DNA from: Acidobacteriaceae bacterium
GTDB lineage: Bacteria > Acidobacteriota > Terriglobia > Terriglobales > Acidobacteriaceae
DNA: 33,386 nt
Direction: 5' to 3'
Assembly: GCA_003165795.1 (NCBI GenBank)
Contig: PMWW01000150.1
Coordinates: 24,060 to 57,445 of the forward strand
This document shows positions 1 to 8,297 of this stretch, piece by piece. The notes under the pieces were generated by a model. It worked only from the letters and a program-made list of their open reading frames with translations. It was not told the DNA's origin and made no database searches. Both the position numbers and the translations under genes were made by a program. Each line of letters begins with the position of its first letter. Positions within the stretch are counted from its first letter, which is position 1.

Positions 1-402
1 GACTGGCCGGGAAATGTCCGCGAGTTGAAGAACGCAGTCGAGCGCGCCATGATTTTGGAGGACGAGAACCAGCTCCGTCCCGACTACCTGCCCTTTGCCG
101 TCGCTCAACAACATTCGGCCTTCACCGCGTTCGAACTATCGTCGGGCAATAACAATGGCGGTGTAGTGGGCAAGGCATTGCCCGACGGCCGCAGCCTGCC
201 CAAGCTGGAGATCCCCGAGGGTGGTACTTCTCTGGAGGAAGTGGAACGCGAGCTGGTAGACCTGGCGATGACGCAGGCCAACGGAAATCAGACCCATGCC
301 GCCAAGCTGCTCGATATCAGCCGCGACGCGCTGCGCTACAAGCTGAAGAAGTTCGGCCTGATTCATGTGGAAGAAGACGAACCTTCAGCGGCCACCTCGT
401 AG
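1..402 (+). CDS. Sigma-54-dependent response regulator, C-terminal part (cut by window start)
   Basis: The reading frame is open at base 1 and ends at a TAG at 400-402, so only about 133 C-terminal residues are present. The first residues (DWPGNVREL) are the conserved end of the AAA+ domain of NtrC-family bacterial enhancer binding proteins. After a variable linker comes a Fis-type helix-turn-helix (about residues 88-122, NGNQTHAAKLLDISRDALRYKLKKFGL) that would bind upstream enhancer DNA. The family activates sigma-54 RNA polymerase using ATP. The receiver domain and GAFTGA loop lie outside the window, so the phosphoacceptor cannot be checked. The AsmA-like gene follows 57 bases later on the same strand. 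The family call is secure; the target genes are unknown. Confidence 0.93.
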   Translation, partial: DWPGNVRELKNAVERAMILEDENQLRPDYLPFAVAQQHSAFTAFELSSGNNNGGVVGKALPDGRSLPKLEIPEGGTSLEEVERELVDLAMTQANGNQTHAAKLLDISRDALRYKLKKFGLIHVEEDEPSAATS

Positions 403-459
403 CCTGCGCTGACGGGCCACTCTCTAACCGTCCTCCCGGGATACATCGGTAAGGAGCCA

Positions 460-3219
460 ATGCGAAAGCTGGTCGTCGCTATCGTCGTGATCGTTGTCCT
501 GGTGGCCGGAATGGTATTGGCACTCCCCCACCTGGTCGACGTGGACCGGTACCGAGGACAGGTACAGGCCGAATTACAGAAGCGGCTCAATCGACCGGTG
601 CAACTGGGGCAGCTGTCGCTGAGTGTTTTCCCCCTCAAGGTCAAGGCGTCGAATGTCATCATCGGTGACGATCCCAGCTACCACAGCAATGTGCCGTTCG
701 CGCAGGTGGCGGAACTGGACCTCAGCGTCAAACTGTTTCCGCTGCTGACCGGGAAGGTTGAGGTCACGAGCCTGCAGATGAAGCGGCCCCAGATCGAGTT
801 GATCTGTAACGCACAGGGCGTATGGAACTTTTCGACGGCGGGAAACTTTCCCGCCGCCGCTGCGGCTAGTCAGGCAGCGCCCAGCCAACCACGGCCGCCG
901 GCTACTGCCGCTCAGCCCCGCGAGTTCGCCCTCGGCGAGCTGAAAATCAGCGACGGCCAAATCGCCATCAGCAACGATCAGAAGCGCCAGTCGCGCGCGA
1001 TCTACGACCACATTGATGTGACGCTGAAGAACTACGCGCCGGGCCAGCCCTTCGCACTTGATCTTACGGCCCACCTGCCGGGCAGCGGCCCGCAGACTCT
1101 TCGTGTGACTGGAAATGGCGGCCCGATCGATAACGCCAACATCGCGAGTACAGCGTTCAAGGGAACTTTGAAACTGGATGAGGTTTCGCTTGTCGCGGCC
1201 CAGACTTTCATGAACCAATCTGCGCTGGAAGGAACGGATGCGACCATCTCGGGATCCATAAACCTCTCCAATGCGGGTGGAAAGATTACGGCGGATGGTT
1301 CGCTGAAGCTTGAGAAGGTGGTCATTCACCGGGTCGAGGTTGGATATCCGATCGTCGCCGATTTCGACTTGACCGACGACCTCACCAGCGACGTGCTTCA
1401 GATTAGAAAGGGAGCGGTCAAGCTAGGCTCGACTCCGGTCTGGCTGAATGGAATGGTTGAAACGCGGGCGCATCCCAACCTCGTGGACGTGAATGTGAGC
1501 GCGTCCAATGCGTCGATCCAGGAAGCGGCCCGCCTGGCGGCGGCGTTCGGCGTCGCCTTCAATCCTAACGCCAAGATCTCTGGACAAGTGACGGCCAACA
1601 TTCGGGCGCAAGGTCCGACTGACAACTTGGGATTCAATGGCAGCTTGAATGTTAGAAGCCTGGAAGTCACTGGCAAGCAGATTCCGCAACCGGTGCGCGT
1701 GTCGTCTGTCGACCTGACGATGACACCGCAGCACATTCAATCCAACCATTTCACCGCAACCTCAGGCGCGACATCGTTGGCGGTGCAGGTGGCGATCGCG
1801 CAATACACCAGCAACTCGCCGAACATCGATGCGTCACTGAAGACCAGTAACGGCAAAGTCGATGAGTTGCTGAATATCGCTAAGGCTTATGGCGCCGGCG
1901 GAGTTGAGGGCATGAGCGGGAGCGGCGGCATCAGCATCGACCTTCATGCCAGCGGCCCCATCAAGCGTACCGCCGCGATGAAGTTCAGCGGCAGCGGCGC
2001 GCTGCAGGATGCTTCGCTAAAGATGCCGTCTCTGACCAAGCCGATCGATGTCCGCGGCGCGAACCTGCAGTTCAGCCAGAATTCCGTGAACCTGACGGAC
2101 CTCTCGGCGTCGCTGGGATTGACCCACGCCAGCGGCAATCTGAGCATTGCGAATTTTAAGGCGCCGCGGCTGACCTTCGCGCTTTCTGCCGACCAGCTGA
2201 ACGTAATCGAACTGGAGCAAATTGCCGCCGGATCGAGTCAGAAACTGCCGGCCAAGAAGAGGGCTGAAGCGTCATGGAGCCTGGTTCCCACGGCCGATGC
2301 CGCGTCCGCTGCAACCGCGCAGCCCAGCTTCCTGCAAATGGCGACGGGCACGGGCACGTTGACCGTTGGCACCATCGTCTATGAGCAGACCGTGCTGACC
2401 GGCGTGCGCTCCACGGTCGCGCTGAATCATGGCATCATTCAGCTCAATCCGCTCACGGCGCAGATTTACGGCGGGCAGGAGAGCGGTAGCGTGACCGTGG
2501 ATACGCGTCCCAATCCCATGACCTACGCGGTCAACGCCAAGCTCACCAACGTGGAGGCCAACCAACTGCTGTCGTCTGTCTCCTCGATGAAAGACACGCT
2601 GTACGGAACTTTGTCGGCGACGACGAACCTGACTTTCGCCACGCCCCAGTCGGGCCAGATCGTCCAGACCTTGAGCGGGACGATGACGATGAATCTGGTG
2701 GATGGCAAGATCATGAAGCTCGATCTTCCAGGAGAGCTGTCGAAGATCGGGAAGTTCGGCGGCGTGGCGCCCAAGGGCTACACTGCAATTACGCTGATGA
2801 GCAGTACGTTTAACATCAACAACGGTGTCGCCCAAACCAACGACATGAAAGCGGCGTTGGATATCGGCAGCATGACGGCCAACGGCGCGATCAACCTGTT
2901 TAACCAGGAGCTGAATCTGCACCTGGCCGCCGTCTTGAGCAAGAGTTTCAGCCAGTCGGTCGGGGGGACGGCAGTGGGTGGCTACCTGAACACCGCGCTG
3001 GCCAACAAGAACGGCGAACTGGTCCTACCGGTGATCGTTACCGGAACCACGAACCACCCTAAGGTCGCGCCGGACATCCAGCAGATTGCCAAGATGAAGT
3101 TGAGCGGCCTTTTGAATGGCAAAGGCGGTCATGGCCTCGGCGGACTGCTGGGCGGCATACTGGGACGACAGCCGCAGAGTCAGCAAGCACCGGCCAAGCC
3201 TGGCCAGAAGCAGGAATAG
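460..3219 (+). CDS. AsmA family envelope protein
   Basis: This is a 919-residue protein. One N-terminal membrane helix (about residues 3-22) is followed by VDVDRYRGQVQAELQKRLNR and then QLGQLSLSVFPLKVKASNV, the typical start of AsmA-like proteins. The long middle is beta-rich with low-complexity Ala/Gly/Ser/Thr. An AsmA-type C-terminal region follows (around residues 715-860, with GTLSATTNLTF and LSGTMTMNLVDGKIMKLDL). The tail is Gly-rich, then Gln/Pro-rich. AsmA-like proteins are thought to be anchored in the inner membrane and to span the periplasm as lipid-transfer or outer-membrane-maintenance factors; a specific role here is inferred. The ATG start is supported by AAGGAG at 451-456, four bases upstream. 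It may be co-transcribed with the regulator gene before it. Confidence 0.88.
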   Translation: MRKLVVAIVVIVVLVAGMVLALPHLVDVDRYRGQVQAELQKRLNRPVQLGQLSLSVFPLKVKASNVIIGDDPSYHSNVPFAQVAELDLSVKLFPLLTGKVEVTSLQMKRPQIELICNAQGVWNFSTAGNFPAAAAASQAAPSQPRPPATAAQPREFALGELKISDGQIAISNDQKRQSRAIYDHIDVTLKNYAPGQPFALDLTAHLPGSGPQTLRVTGNGGPIDNANIASTAFKGTLKLDEVSLVAAQTFMNQSALEGTDATISGSINLSNAGGKITADGSLKLEKVVIHRVEVGYPIVADFDLTDDLTSDVLQIRKGAVKLGSTPVWLNGMVETRAHPNLVDVNVSASNASIQEAARLAAAFGVAFNPNAKISGQVTANIRAQGPTDNLGFNGSLNVRSLEVTGKQIPQPVRVSSVDLTMTPQHIQSNHFTATSGATSLAVQVAIAQYTSNSPNIDASLKTSNGKVDELLNIAKAYGAGGVEGMSGSGGISIDLHASGPIKRTAAMKFSGSGALQDASLKMPSLTKPIDVRGANLQFSQNSVNLTDLSASLGLTHASGNLSIANFKAPRLTFALSADQLNVIELEQIAAGSSQKLPAKKRAEASWSLVPTADAASAATAQPSFLQMATGTGTLTVGTIVYEQTVLTGVRSTVALNHGIIQLNPLTAQIYGGQESGSVTVDTRPNPMTYAVNAKLTNVEANQLLSSVSSMKDTLYGTLSATTNLTFATPQSGQIVQTLSGTMTMNLVDGKIMKLDLPGELSKIGKFGGVAPKGYTAITLMSSTFNINNGVAQTNDMKAALDIGSMTANGAINLFNQELNLHLAAVLSKSFSQSVGGTAVGGYLNTALANKNGELVLPVIVTGTTNHPKVAPDIQQIAKMKLSGLLNGKGGHGLGGLLGGILGRQPQSQQAPAKPGQKQE

Positions 3220-3315
3220 AACTTGGCGAGTAAGGTACTTGATCGATCCATCAAACCGGGGCCAATGCTGGACCTCCTGGTGAAGCCGCTTCGCCGCCGG
3301 AGCTGCTGAAGTAGA

Positions 3316-3327
3316 CTCGACGTCGAG
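3316..3327. promoter_or_regulatory. 12-bp perfect palindrome upstream of the DUF4105 gene
   Basis: CTCGACGTCGAG is a perfect palindrome 12 bases before the ATG at 3340, next to the GGAG ribosome binding site. It could be an operator or a small RNA hairpin masking the start site. No binding protein can be named from sequence, so the regulatory reading is weak. Confidence 0.25.
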
Positions 3328-3339
3328 ATTCGGAGTGTC

Positions 3340-4383
3340 ATGAATACTAAGCAAGTTCCTTCTTGGCCTACCTCACCGCCAACTCGGTCCCGACCGCTGC
3401 GGAGGCTTGTGCTTGCGATCATGTGGTTCGTTCTCACCCTGCTCACCCTATGGGGCATAGCGGCCCTTTACGTTGACTTTCGCGTGCCCGCGCTGCGCAT
3501 TCCGGTGACCGTGATCTACGTTCTTGTGGTCATCGCAATCCTGCTGAAGGTCAAACCACGGCTTGGTGCCGCCGCCCTCTGTTTTGCAGCCTTCTGCATC
3601 GTGCTCACGTGGTGGCTCAGTCTGAAGCCGTCGAACGATGGCGAGTGGCAACCAGATACTGCCCGAACCGCCTGGGCCGAGATCGATGGAGATCGAGTTA
3701 CGATCCACAACCTGCGCAACTGCGACTATCGCACCAAGACCGAGTACTCCAATTGCTGGAGCGATAGGACGGTCTATCTATCGCAACTCCGTTACGCCGA
3801 CCTTTTCTTCACCACCTGGGGACCGAAGTACATCGGCCATCCGATTATCAGCTTCCAATTCGGCGACAACGATCACATCGCTTTTTCGATCGAGGCACGC
3901 TATAAAGTCGGCCAGGCGTACTCGGCGGTCCTGGGATTCTTCCGGCAGTACGAGCTGATCTTTCTCGCCGCCGACGAGCGCGACGTCATCCGCTTGCGTA
4001 CCAACTACCGCAAGGACGAGCAAGTGTTCCTGTATCGCACCACCGTGTCACCGGAGAGATCGCGAGAAGTATTTCTCGTCTACATCGATTACCTGAACAA
4101 GTTGAGAGATCATCCGGAGTGGTATAACGCGGTGACGCGAAACTGCACCACGACACTCGATAGCCAGATTGCCGCTAACCTCAAAGATCCCCAATCCTGG
4201 AACTACCAGCTTTTGTTGAACGGCACGCTGGATGAACTGCTATACGACCGGGGGCGTCTGGTCACGGGCGGACTTCCGTTTCCAGAATTGAAGCAACGAG
4301 AGCACATCAATGCCGCGGCCCAGGCGGCGAACCAATCTGCTGATTTCTCGGAGCTGATTCGCGTGGGGCGGGTCGGATTCTGA
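3340..4383 (+). CDS. DUF4105 (Lnb N-terminal-like) membrane protein
   Basis: This is a 347-residue protein. The N-terminal 90 residues hold about three hydrophobic helices (roughly 24-48, 50-70 and 75-95). The soluble domain that follows matches the DUF4105 family, with WAEIDGDRVTIHNLRNCDYR, a long alpha/beta stretch and NAVTRNCTTTL near residue 265-275. DUF4105 is related to the N-terminal domain of lacto-N-biosidase and is usually placed outside the inner membrane; the conserved Asn-Cys-Thr-Thr motif suggests a cysteine-type active site, but the reaction is not established. ATG follows a GGAG at 3332-3335. A perfect 12-bp palindrome (3316-3327) sits just upstream. Gene and family are well supported; function is not. 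Confidence 0.85.
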   Translation: MNTKQVPSWPTSPPTRSRPLRRLVLAIMWFVLTLLTLWGIAALYVDFRVPALRIPVTVIYVLVVIAILLKVKPRLGAAALCFAAFCIVLTWWLSLKPSNDGEWQPDTARTAWAEIDGDRVTIHNLRNCDYRTKTEYSNCWSDRTVYLSQLRYADLFFTTWGPKYIGHPIISFQFGDNDHIAFSIEARYKVGQAYSAVLGFFRQYELIFLAADERDVIRLRTNYRKDEQVFLYRTTVSPERSREVFLVYIDYLNKLRDHPEWYNAVTRNCTTTLDSQIAANLKDPQSWNYQLLLNGTLDELLYDRGRLVTGGLPFPELKQREHINAAAQAANQSADFSELIRVGRVGF

Positions 4384-4518
4384 GGACGAGATTCCTGGTA
4401 GCTTGTAGCAACCGAGGCTGAGGCATAGGGGAAGCGGACCCGATTGGCCTAATTCGACAGGACGACGCGCGCAACCCCGATGCGGGTTGCAACTGAGAGA
4501 CACCAAGCACCACAGACA

Positions 4519-4541
4519 CAAAAGCCGCCCCCTGGGGCGGC
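4519..4541 (-). terminator. Intrinsic terminator of the DksA-like gene
   Basis: Arms 4524-4531 (GCCGCCCC) and 4534-4541 (GGGGCGGC) pair perfectly. On the minus strand the hairpin is followed by TTTTGTG, and it lies about 20 bases past the stop of the DksA-like gene. Confidence 0.75.
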
Positions 4542-4563
4542 GTCGCCGGTGAGCTACTGCAAC

Positions 4564-4932
4564 TTATGTACTACTGTGTTCCAGAATGCCTTTCTCCAGC
4601 TTCTCCTGGCACTCGATGCAGTGACGCGTCCAGGGGACGGCTTCCAACCGCTTGGCATTGATCTCTTCGCCGCAGGAGATGCACTGCCCGAAGGATCCCT
4701 CGCGAATGCGGTCGAGGGCGCCGTCCACCATCTGCAGGAGCTGGCGTTCATTGTTGCTCTGGTGGAACAGAAATTCCTTATTGTAGGAATTGGCCGCCCG
4801 GTCCGCGATGTCCTGCGCCGATTCCACGTCGGCCTCGCGCCCGTCCTGAGCGGTACGACTCATGGCGTACCGCAATTCCCGTTGACGGTCTTCCAAGCGC
4901 TTCCTAAAAACTTCTAGTTTCTTTTTCTCCAT
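4564..4932 (-). CDS. DksA/TraR-family zinc-finger protein
   Basis: This is a 122-residue protein starting at the ATG at 4932 (MEKKKLEVFRKRL). An upstream in-frame ATG at 5025 would add 31 residues that do not look like the family. A charged coiled coil (about 1-75) carries DIADRA at 41-46, matching the DxxDxA tip that DksA inserts into the RNA polymerase secondary channel. The C-terminal zinc finger has C84, C87, C105 and C108 in a C-x2-C-x17-C-x2-C layout with the family's RLEAVPWTRHC. DksA proteins work with ppGpp to retune transcription in starvation. The length is shorter than E. coli DksA and close to many acidobacterial and TraR-like homologues. The gene is monocistronic, with its own terminator at 4519-4541. 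Whether it is the main DksA of the cell cannot be told. Confidence 0.87.
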   Translation of the reverse strand: MEKKKLEVFRKRLEDRQRELRYAMSRTAQDGREADVESAQDIADRAANSYNKEFLFHQSNNERQLLQMVDGALDRIREGSFGQCISCGEEINAKRLEAVPWTRHCIECQEKLEKGILEHSST

Positions 4933-5437
4933 ACGTACGTCCCTACCGGTCTCGCAGAATCCCAACAGGTGTCTCAGGGGAAATTGCGGCCTGCGAAGCG
5001 GAATGATATGCGCCCAAGCGAACACACGTCAAATCGAATCGCTCAGCGCCAGGCCTCATGACGTAATCTAGAAACCTTGGATGTGGGCGCCGCGAGGGTG
5101 ATTCAAGCCGAAAAAAAGCGGCCTCTGGGCCGCTTTCAGAAAAGAGGCAAGGAGGTAGGAGTCTTCAGTGGAGGCGATATAAGGGGCTGCCCCGCAGTGC
5201 GGGACAAGCAGAGAGATGTCGAGACAGACGGCAGAGGATTAATTTCAAGGTTTTTGTGCCTCTTCGGTTGCCTTAGCTTTAGCACTTGAATGTCCAAAAC
5301 ATTTCCCAAAGTTCTTGTTTTCCAGAGGTGTCCTCGAAGTGATTGCGAACAGGCAAGATAACCACCTTTCGCAGGAAACATAGGCCCTCGATCCCAAATC
5401 CAAGCCGCCCCAGGAAGTGGTAGTGGAGTGCAAACTC
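4933..5437. other. 505-base gap between the DksA-like gene and the response regulator
   Basis: The gap contains the upstream region of the DksA-like gene, a strong minus-strand intrinsic terminator (5112-5136) and about 300 bases between that terminator and the response-regulator stop at 5438. An 81-codon minus ORF (5136-5381) ends at the terminator but has no recognisable family or ribosome binding site. Two overlapping small hairpins lie at 5183-5193 and 5191-5203 and share bases, so only one could form at a time. Confidence 0.5.
5112..5136 (-). terminator. Strong intrinsic terminator on the minus strand
   Basis: An AAGCGGCC / GGGCCGCTT hairpin is followed on the minus strand by about seven T residues (the A-run at 5112-5118 on the plus strand). 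It lies about 300 bases past the response-regulator stop, so it ends either a long 3' untranslated region or a separate small transcript. Confidence 0.7.
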
Positions 5438-6940
5438 TTAGGCTGTCAGGTTCTTATTCTGGGCTGCGTTCTGCTCTTCAATTACCTTCAATTTATTGAG
5501 CAACGCTTTGTAGCTGACCTTGAGAATTTTCGCCGCCTGCCGCCGGTTCCACCGGGTTTGGGTCAACACTCGCTCGATCGCTTCCCGTTCCGCCGACATG
5601 GCGGCGCGTCTTCCAATATCGAGCAAAGATAGGGTTTCGGCATCGGCGGCATTTCCTTTGGGAGTATTGATCGGAATGGCTGACGGTTTCTGCTGCCATC
5701 GGTCGCCGGAGTTTGTATCCTGCAATCCCCACCCGGGGCTTGCGCCGTCCATGGAGCTGACGATGGGTTTGGGGACCGAGAGCTCACGAATGATCTGGGC
5801 TTCGTTGCCCACGATGACGTAGCGCTTGACCAGGTTCTCCAACTCGCGAATGTTGCCCGGCCAGGTGTACTCCATCATGCAGCTGGCGGCATAGTCACCG
5901 AAGGGCGCCGGCTGCTTGCCGTAGAACTCGCTGTACTTCCGCAGAAAATAATCAAGAAAGATGAGGATCTCTTCCCGGCGCTCGCGCAGCGGAGGAATGT
6001 GAATGGTGATGACGTTCAGGCGATAGAACAGATCTTCGCGGAAGAGTCCCTCTTGGACGGCTCTTTCCAACGGCTTGTTGGTCGCGGCCAGGACGCGAAC
6101 ATCGACCGAAATGTCACGCTTGCCGCCCAGGCGGGAGAACTCGCCGTCCTGAAGAACGTGTAGCAGCTTGGCCTGCAACGCGGGATGCATCTCGCTAATT
6201 TCATCGAGGAACAGCGTCCCGGTATTGGCCAAATCGAATTTTCCCAGCTTCTGACGGTTGGCCCCGGTGAAAGCGCCGGGCTCGTAACCAAACAGCTCAC
6301 TTTCCAGCAGCTCGTGAGGAATGGCAGCGCAATTGACTTTGACGAATGGCTTGTCGCCGCGGCCGGAGTGGGCATAGATCATGCGTGCGACCACTTCCTT
6401 GCCGGTCCCGCTTTCACCTCGAATCAGCACCGTGACGGTGGTATCGGCAACCTTCTCGATCGTGTTCTTTACCTCTTCCATCTTTGGACTGGTGCCGAAC
6501 AAGCCGGCGAAGTCGCCGTTGCGCCGCACCCGATCGCGCAGGGGCGCAACTTCGGAAGACAGGCGTTGCCGATCGATAACTTTGTCGATGCGCAGGTCAA
6601 GATCTTTGAACTCGACAGGCTTACTCAGGTAGTCGTCGGCACCCAGCTTGGAAGCGGTGAAGATGACCTGGGTACTATGCTCGGACGACAACATGATCAC
6701 CGCGACTTCAGGCTTGATTTGTTTGAGCCGCTCCAAGGTATCGAGAGCGTCCGATCCCGAGCTTGACAGGTCCAGTAGTACGAGGGCCGGATCGTAAACC
6801 CGAAACATGCGACGAGCTTCCTCGCCGCTGGCGGCACTGCTCACCTCAAATCCCCGGCGCACCAGGTGCGCAGTCATTGACCTGCCCGCGTGGGCGTCAT
6901 CGTCCACCACCAGGACGCGGATCTTTGGATGTGGAACCAT
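5438..6940 (-). CDS. NtrC-family sigma-54-dependent response regulator
   Basis: This is a 500-residue protein with three complete parts. The receiver domain (1-125) has acidic D13-D15, phosphoacceptor D57, S85 and K107; the loop after D57 reads LSSSG instead of the usual xMPG. The AAA+ domain (about 145-385) has Walker A GESGTGKE at 175-182, GAFTGA at 222-227 for sigma-54 contact, Walker B TLFLDEI and WPGNIRELENLV. A Fis-type helix-turn-helix lies near 460-490 (NRRQAAKILKVSYKALLNKLK). It should be activated by phosphorylation and drive sigma-54 promoters. No histidine kinase is adjacent, so its partner is encoded elsewhere. The ATG at 6940 follows AGGAG. An isolated terminator lies 300 bases downstream. 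Confidence 0.95.
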   Translation of the reverse strand: MVPHPKIRVLVVDDDAHAGRSMTAHLVRRGFEVSSAASGEEARRMFRVYDPALVLLDLSSSGSDALDTLERLKQIKPEVAVIMLSSEHSTQVIFTASKLGADDYLSKPVEFKDLDLRIDKVIDRQRLSSEVAPLRDRVRRNGDFAGLFGTSPKMEEVKNTIEKVADTTVTVLIRGESGTGKEVVARMIYAHSGRGDKPFVKVNCAAIPHELLESELFGYEPGAFTGANRQKLGKFDLANTGTLFLDEISEMHPALQAKLLHVLQDGEFSRLGGKRDISVDVRVLAATNKPLERAVQEGLFREDLFYRLNVITIHIPPLRERREEILIFLDYFLRKYSEFYGKQPAPFGDYAASCMMEYTWPGNIRELENLVKRYVIVGNEAQIIRELSVPKPIVSSMDGASPGWGLQDTNSGDRWQQKPSAIPINTPKGNAADAETLSLLDIGRRAAMSAEREAIERVLTQTRWNRRQAAKILKVSYKALLNKLKVIEEQNAAQNKNLTA

Positions 6941-7249
6941 ACACTCCTGACAGCGCTAAAAACGAGGAAGCTAGTCTCCGGCCCACACCGGAAAATCAGC
7001 CCTAAACTATGAGAATCCCGATACCCACTTGGAGGTTGTACCTGCTCGACAACGCGGCCGAATGAGCACCACACGGCCGGCTGCGGTCAGGAACAACTCT
7101 AAATTCAAACGAACGTTTGGGGTGATTGTAACTCCAGGTTCGGCAGTTAGGACACTCGCGAGCGATATTTTCCGAAGATGCGAAGCCTGGCGGCAAACAG
7201 AAAGGCGACCCATTGGGTCGCCTCGCCAAACACTAGTCAGAGTTGGTCC
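6941..7249. other. 309-base gap upstream of the response regulator
   Basis: The gap holds the GvpL/F terminator (7203-7223) and the upstream region of the response regulator. A small inverted repeat AAACGAACGTTT (5-2-5) lies near 7107-7118 and could be an operator. No convincing gene or sigma-54 promoter was seen. Confidence 0.4.
7203..7223 (-). terminator. Intrinsic terminator of the GvpL/F-family gene
   Basis: Arms 7203-7211 (AGGCGACCC) and 7215-7223 (GGGTCGCCT) pair perfectly around a 3-base loop. On the minus strand TTTCTGTTT follows. It lies 27 bases after the GvpL/F stop codon. Confidence 0.72.
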
Positions 7250-7987
7250 CTAATTCCCGCCCGGGACCGTCCGTAGCTTTCCAGGCATGAAGTGGTACGG
7301 CGGCCACGGTCCGGTGATGGAGATGCGGCAGTCTTTGAAGTGCCGGGTAGCGGTGCCGTAGCGGTTCTGGTATTTGGCGACGGAACTGGAGTCGATGAGG
7401 TGGGCAAAATCAATGAGCATTCCGCCGGAATCGGTGCGCTTACAGATCACGTCTTCCTCCAGCGGAGAGAAGAGCTTATGCACCTGCATGGAGAGCGCGC
7501 GGGCCTTGGTCTGCCGTTCCCTTACGCGCGTGGCCTGCTCGCGCAGCTGGCGCAGGTATTCGCCACCCACGCCGGCTGGCAGCTCGGCGACAGCTTCTTC
7601 CAGGGTCCCGTCCTTGACCACGAGTTTGAAGTGCATTTCCGCCTTGCCGCGCAAACGGTCCACGGTTTCCAGGAATGTCTTGCGATTGTTTCTGACCGCG
7701 CGGCGCAGGGCGTCGTCGGAATCGAAGATGGTACCAAAGCGAAAGGGAAGAACAGTGAGGGTCCGGAAACACTCGCTAACCACCCGGGCGTGGTCGACGA
7801 TGGATTGCTGGGTGAGGGTTTGACCCGCGGAGTAATCGCTGACGATGACCGCAAACTCTCCGCTGGGACACGCAAATACCGATGCGCCGTTGACGCCTCG
7901 GAGGTTCTCTATGGCAAAGGGGCGCCGGGCGCGGGTGCCGCCTTGGAGGCCCTGTTGCTCAGTAATACAATACGCGTACCACGCCAT
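7250..7987 (-). CDS. GvpL/GvpF gas-vesicle family protein (orphan)
   Basis: This is a 245-residue protein starting at the ATG at 7987, preceded by AGGAGA about nine bases upstream; the longer start at 8014 lacks this support. It opens with MAWYAYCITE, has LPFRFGTIFDS near residue 94 and ends with CRISITGPWPPYHF near 230, all hallmarks of GvpL/GvpF. In gas-vesicle makers these proteins help shell nucleation and bind GvpA. No gvpA, gvpN, gvpJ or gvpK lies nearby. A lone member may have a different role, such as in an unlinked cluster or in a nanocompartment-like complex; this is inference. It is monocistronic, with a terminator at 7203-7223. Confidence 0.85.
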   Translation of the reverse strand: MAWYAYCITEQQGLQGGTRARRPFAIENLRGVNGASVFACPSGEFAVIVSDYSAGQTLTQQSIVDHARVVSECFRTLTVLPFRFGTIFDSDDALRRAVRNNRKTFLETVDRLRGKAEMHFKLVVKDGTLEEAVAELPAGVGGEYLRQLREQATRVRERQTKARALSMQVHKLFSPLEEDVICKRTDSGGMLIDFAHLIDSSSVAKYQNRYGTATRHFKDCRISITGPWPPYHFMPGKLRTVPGGN

Positions 7988-8297
7988 CTTAGTCTCTCCT
8001 GGGAGTGCTCGCACACAGATTTACAGGCGCTGTGCATGAGGGAACGCTGACTTTCGAACGTGGAGCTGTAGATTCAGGGTTTAGCTGGGGATGGACGAGG
8101 TACCAGCCCCAACAGTTCCATCCTATGCCTTGGGCGTAACAAACTGCAATCAGTAACTTACGTGAACCGCAGGTTTTTTTGGATTGGGGCACGGTCGCCT
8201 GTCCCAGCGGACGTTTTCCCTCTGGTGGACGGAACCAGAGACCAGTAACCCTGAACTTAGATGGATACGACGTAGCGACTGAGACAAACTTGCGAGT
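7988..8297. other. 310-base gap between aroDE and the GvpL/F gene
   Basis: The gap should contain the GvpL/F promoter. On the minus strand TTGCAG (8144-8149), an 18-base spacer and TAGGAT (8120-8125) form a weak sigma-70-like candidate, giving a leader of about 125 bases. No gene, RNA or clear terminator was recognised. Confidence 0.35.

Noticed and set aside
2272-2922. Long antisense ORFs within the AsmA, AroDE and DUF4097 genes
   Set aside because: They are high-GC shadows of well-supported genes, rich in Arg/His, with no recognisable domains.
5136-5381. 81-codon minus ORF ending at the 5112-5136 terminator
   Set aside because: No family, no ribosome binding site, and a composition unlike the neighbouring genes. 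It is kept only as part of the gap description.
6941-7249. Sigma-54 promoter near the two NtrC-type regulators
   Set aside because: No GG-N10-GC element with acceptable flanks was found. A TGGTAC...TTGCA string near 9928 has the wrong spacing.
7250-7987. A gas-vesicle gene cluster
   Set aside because: Only one GvpL/F-family gene is present; no shell or chaperone genes adjoin it.
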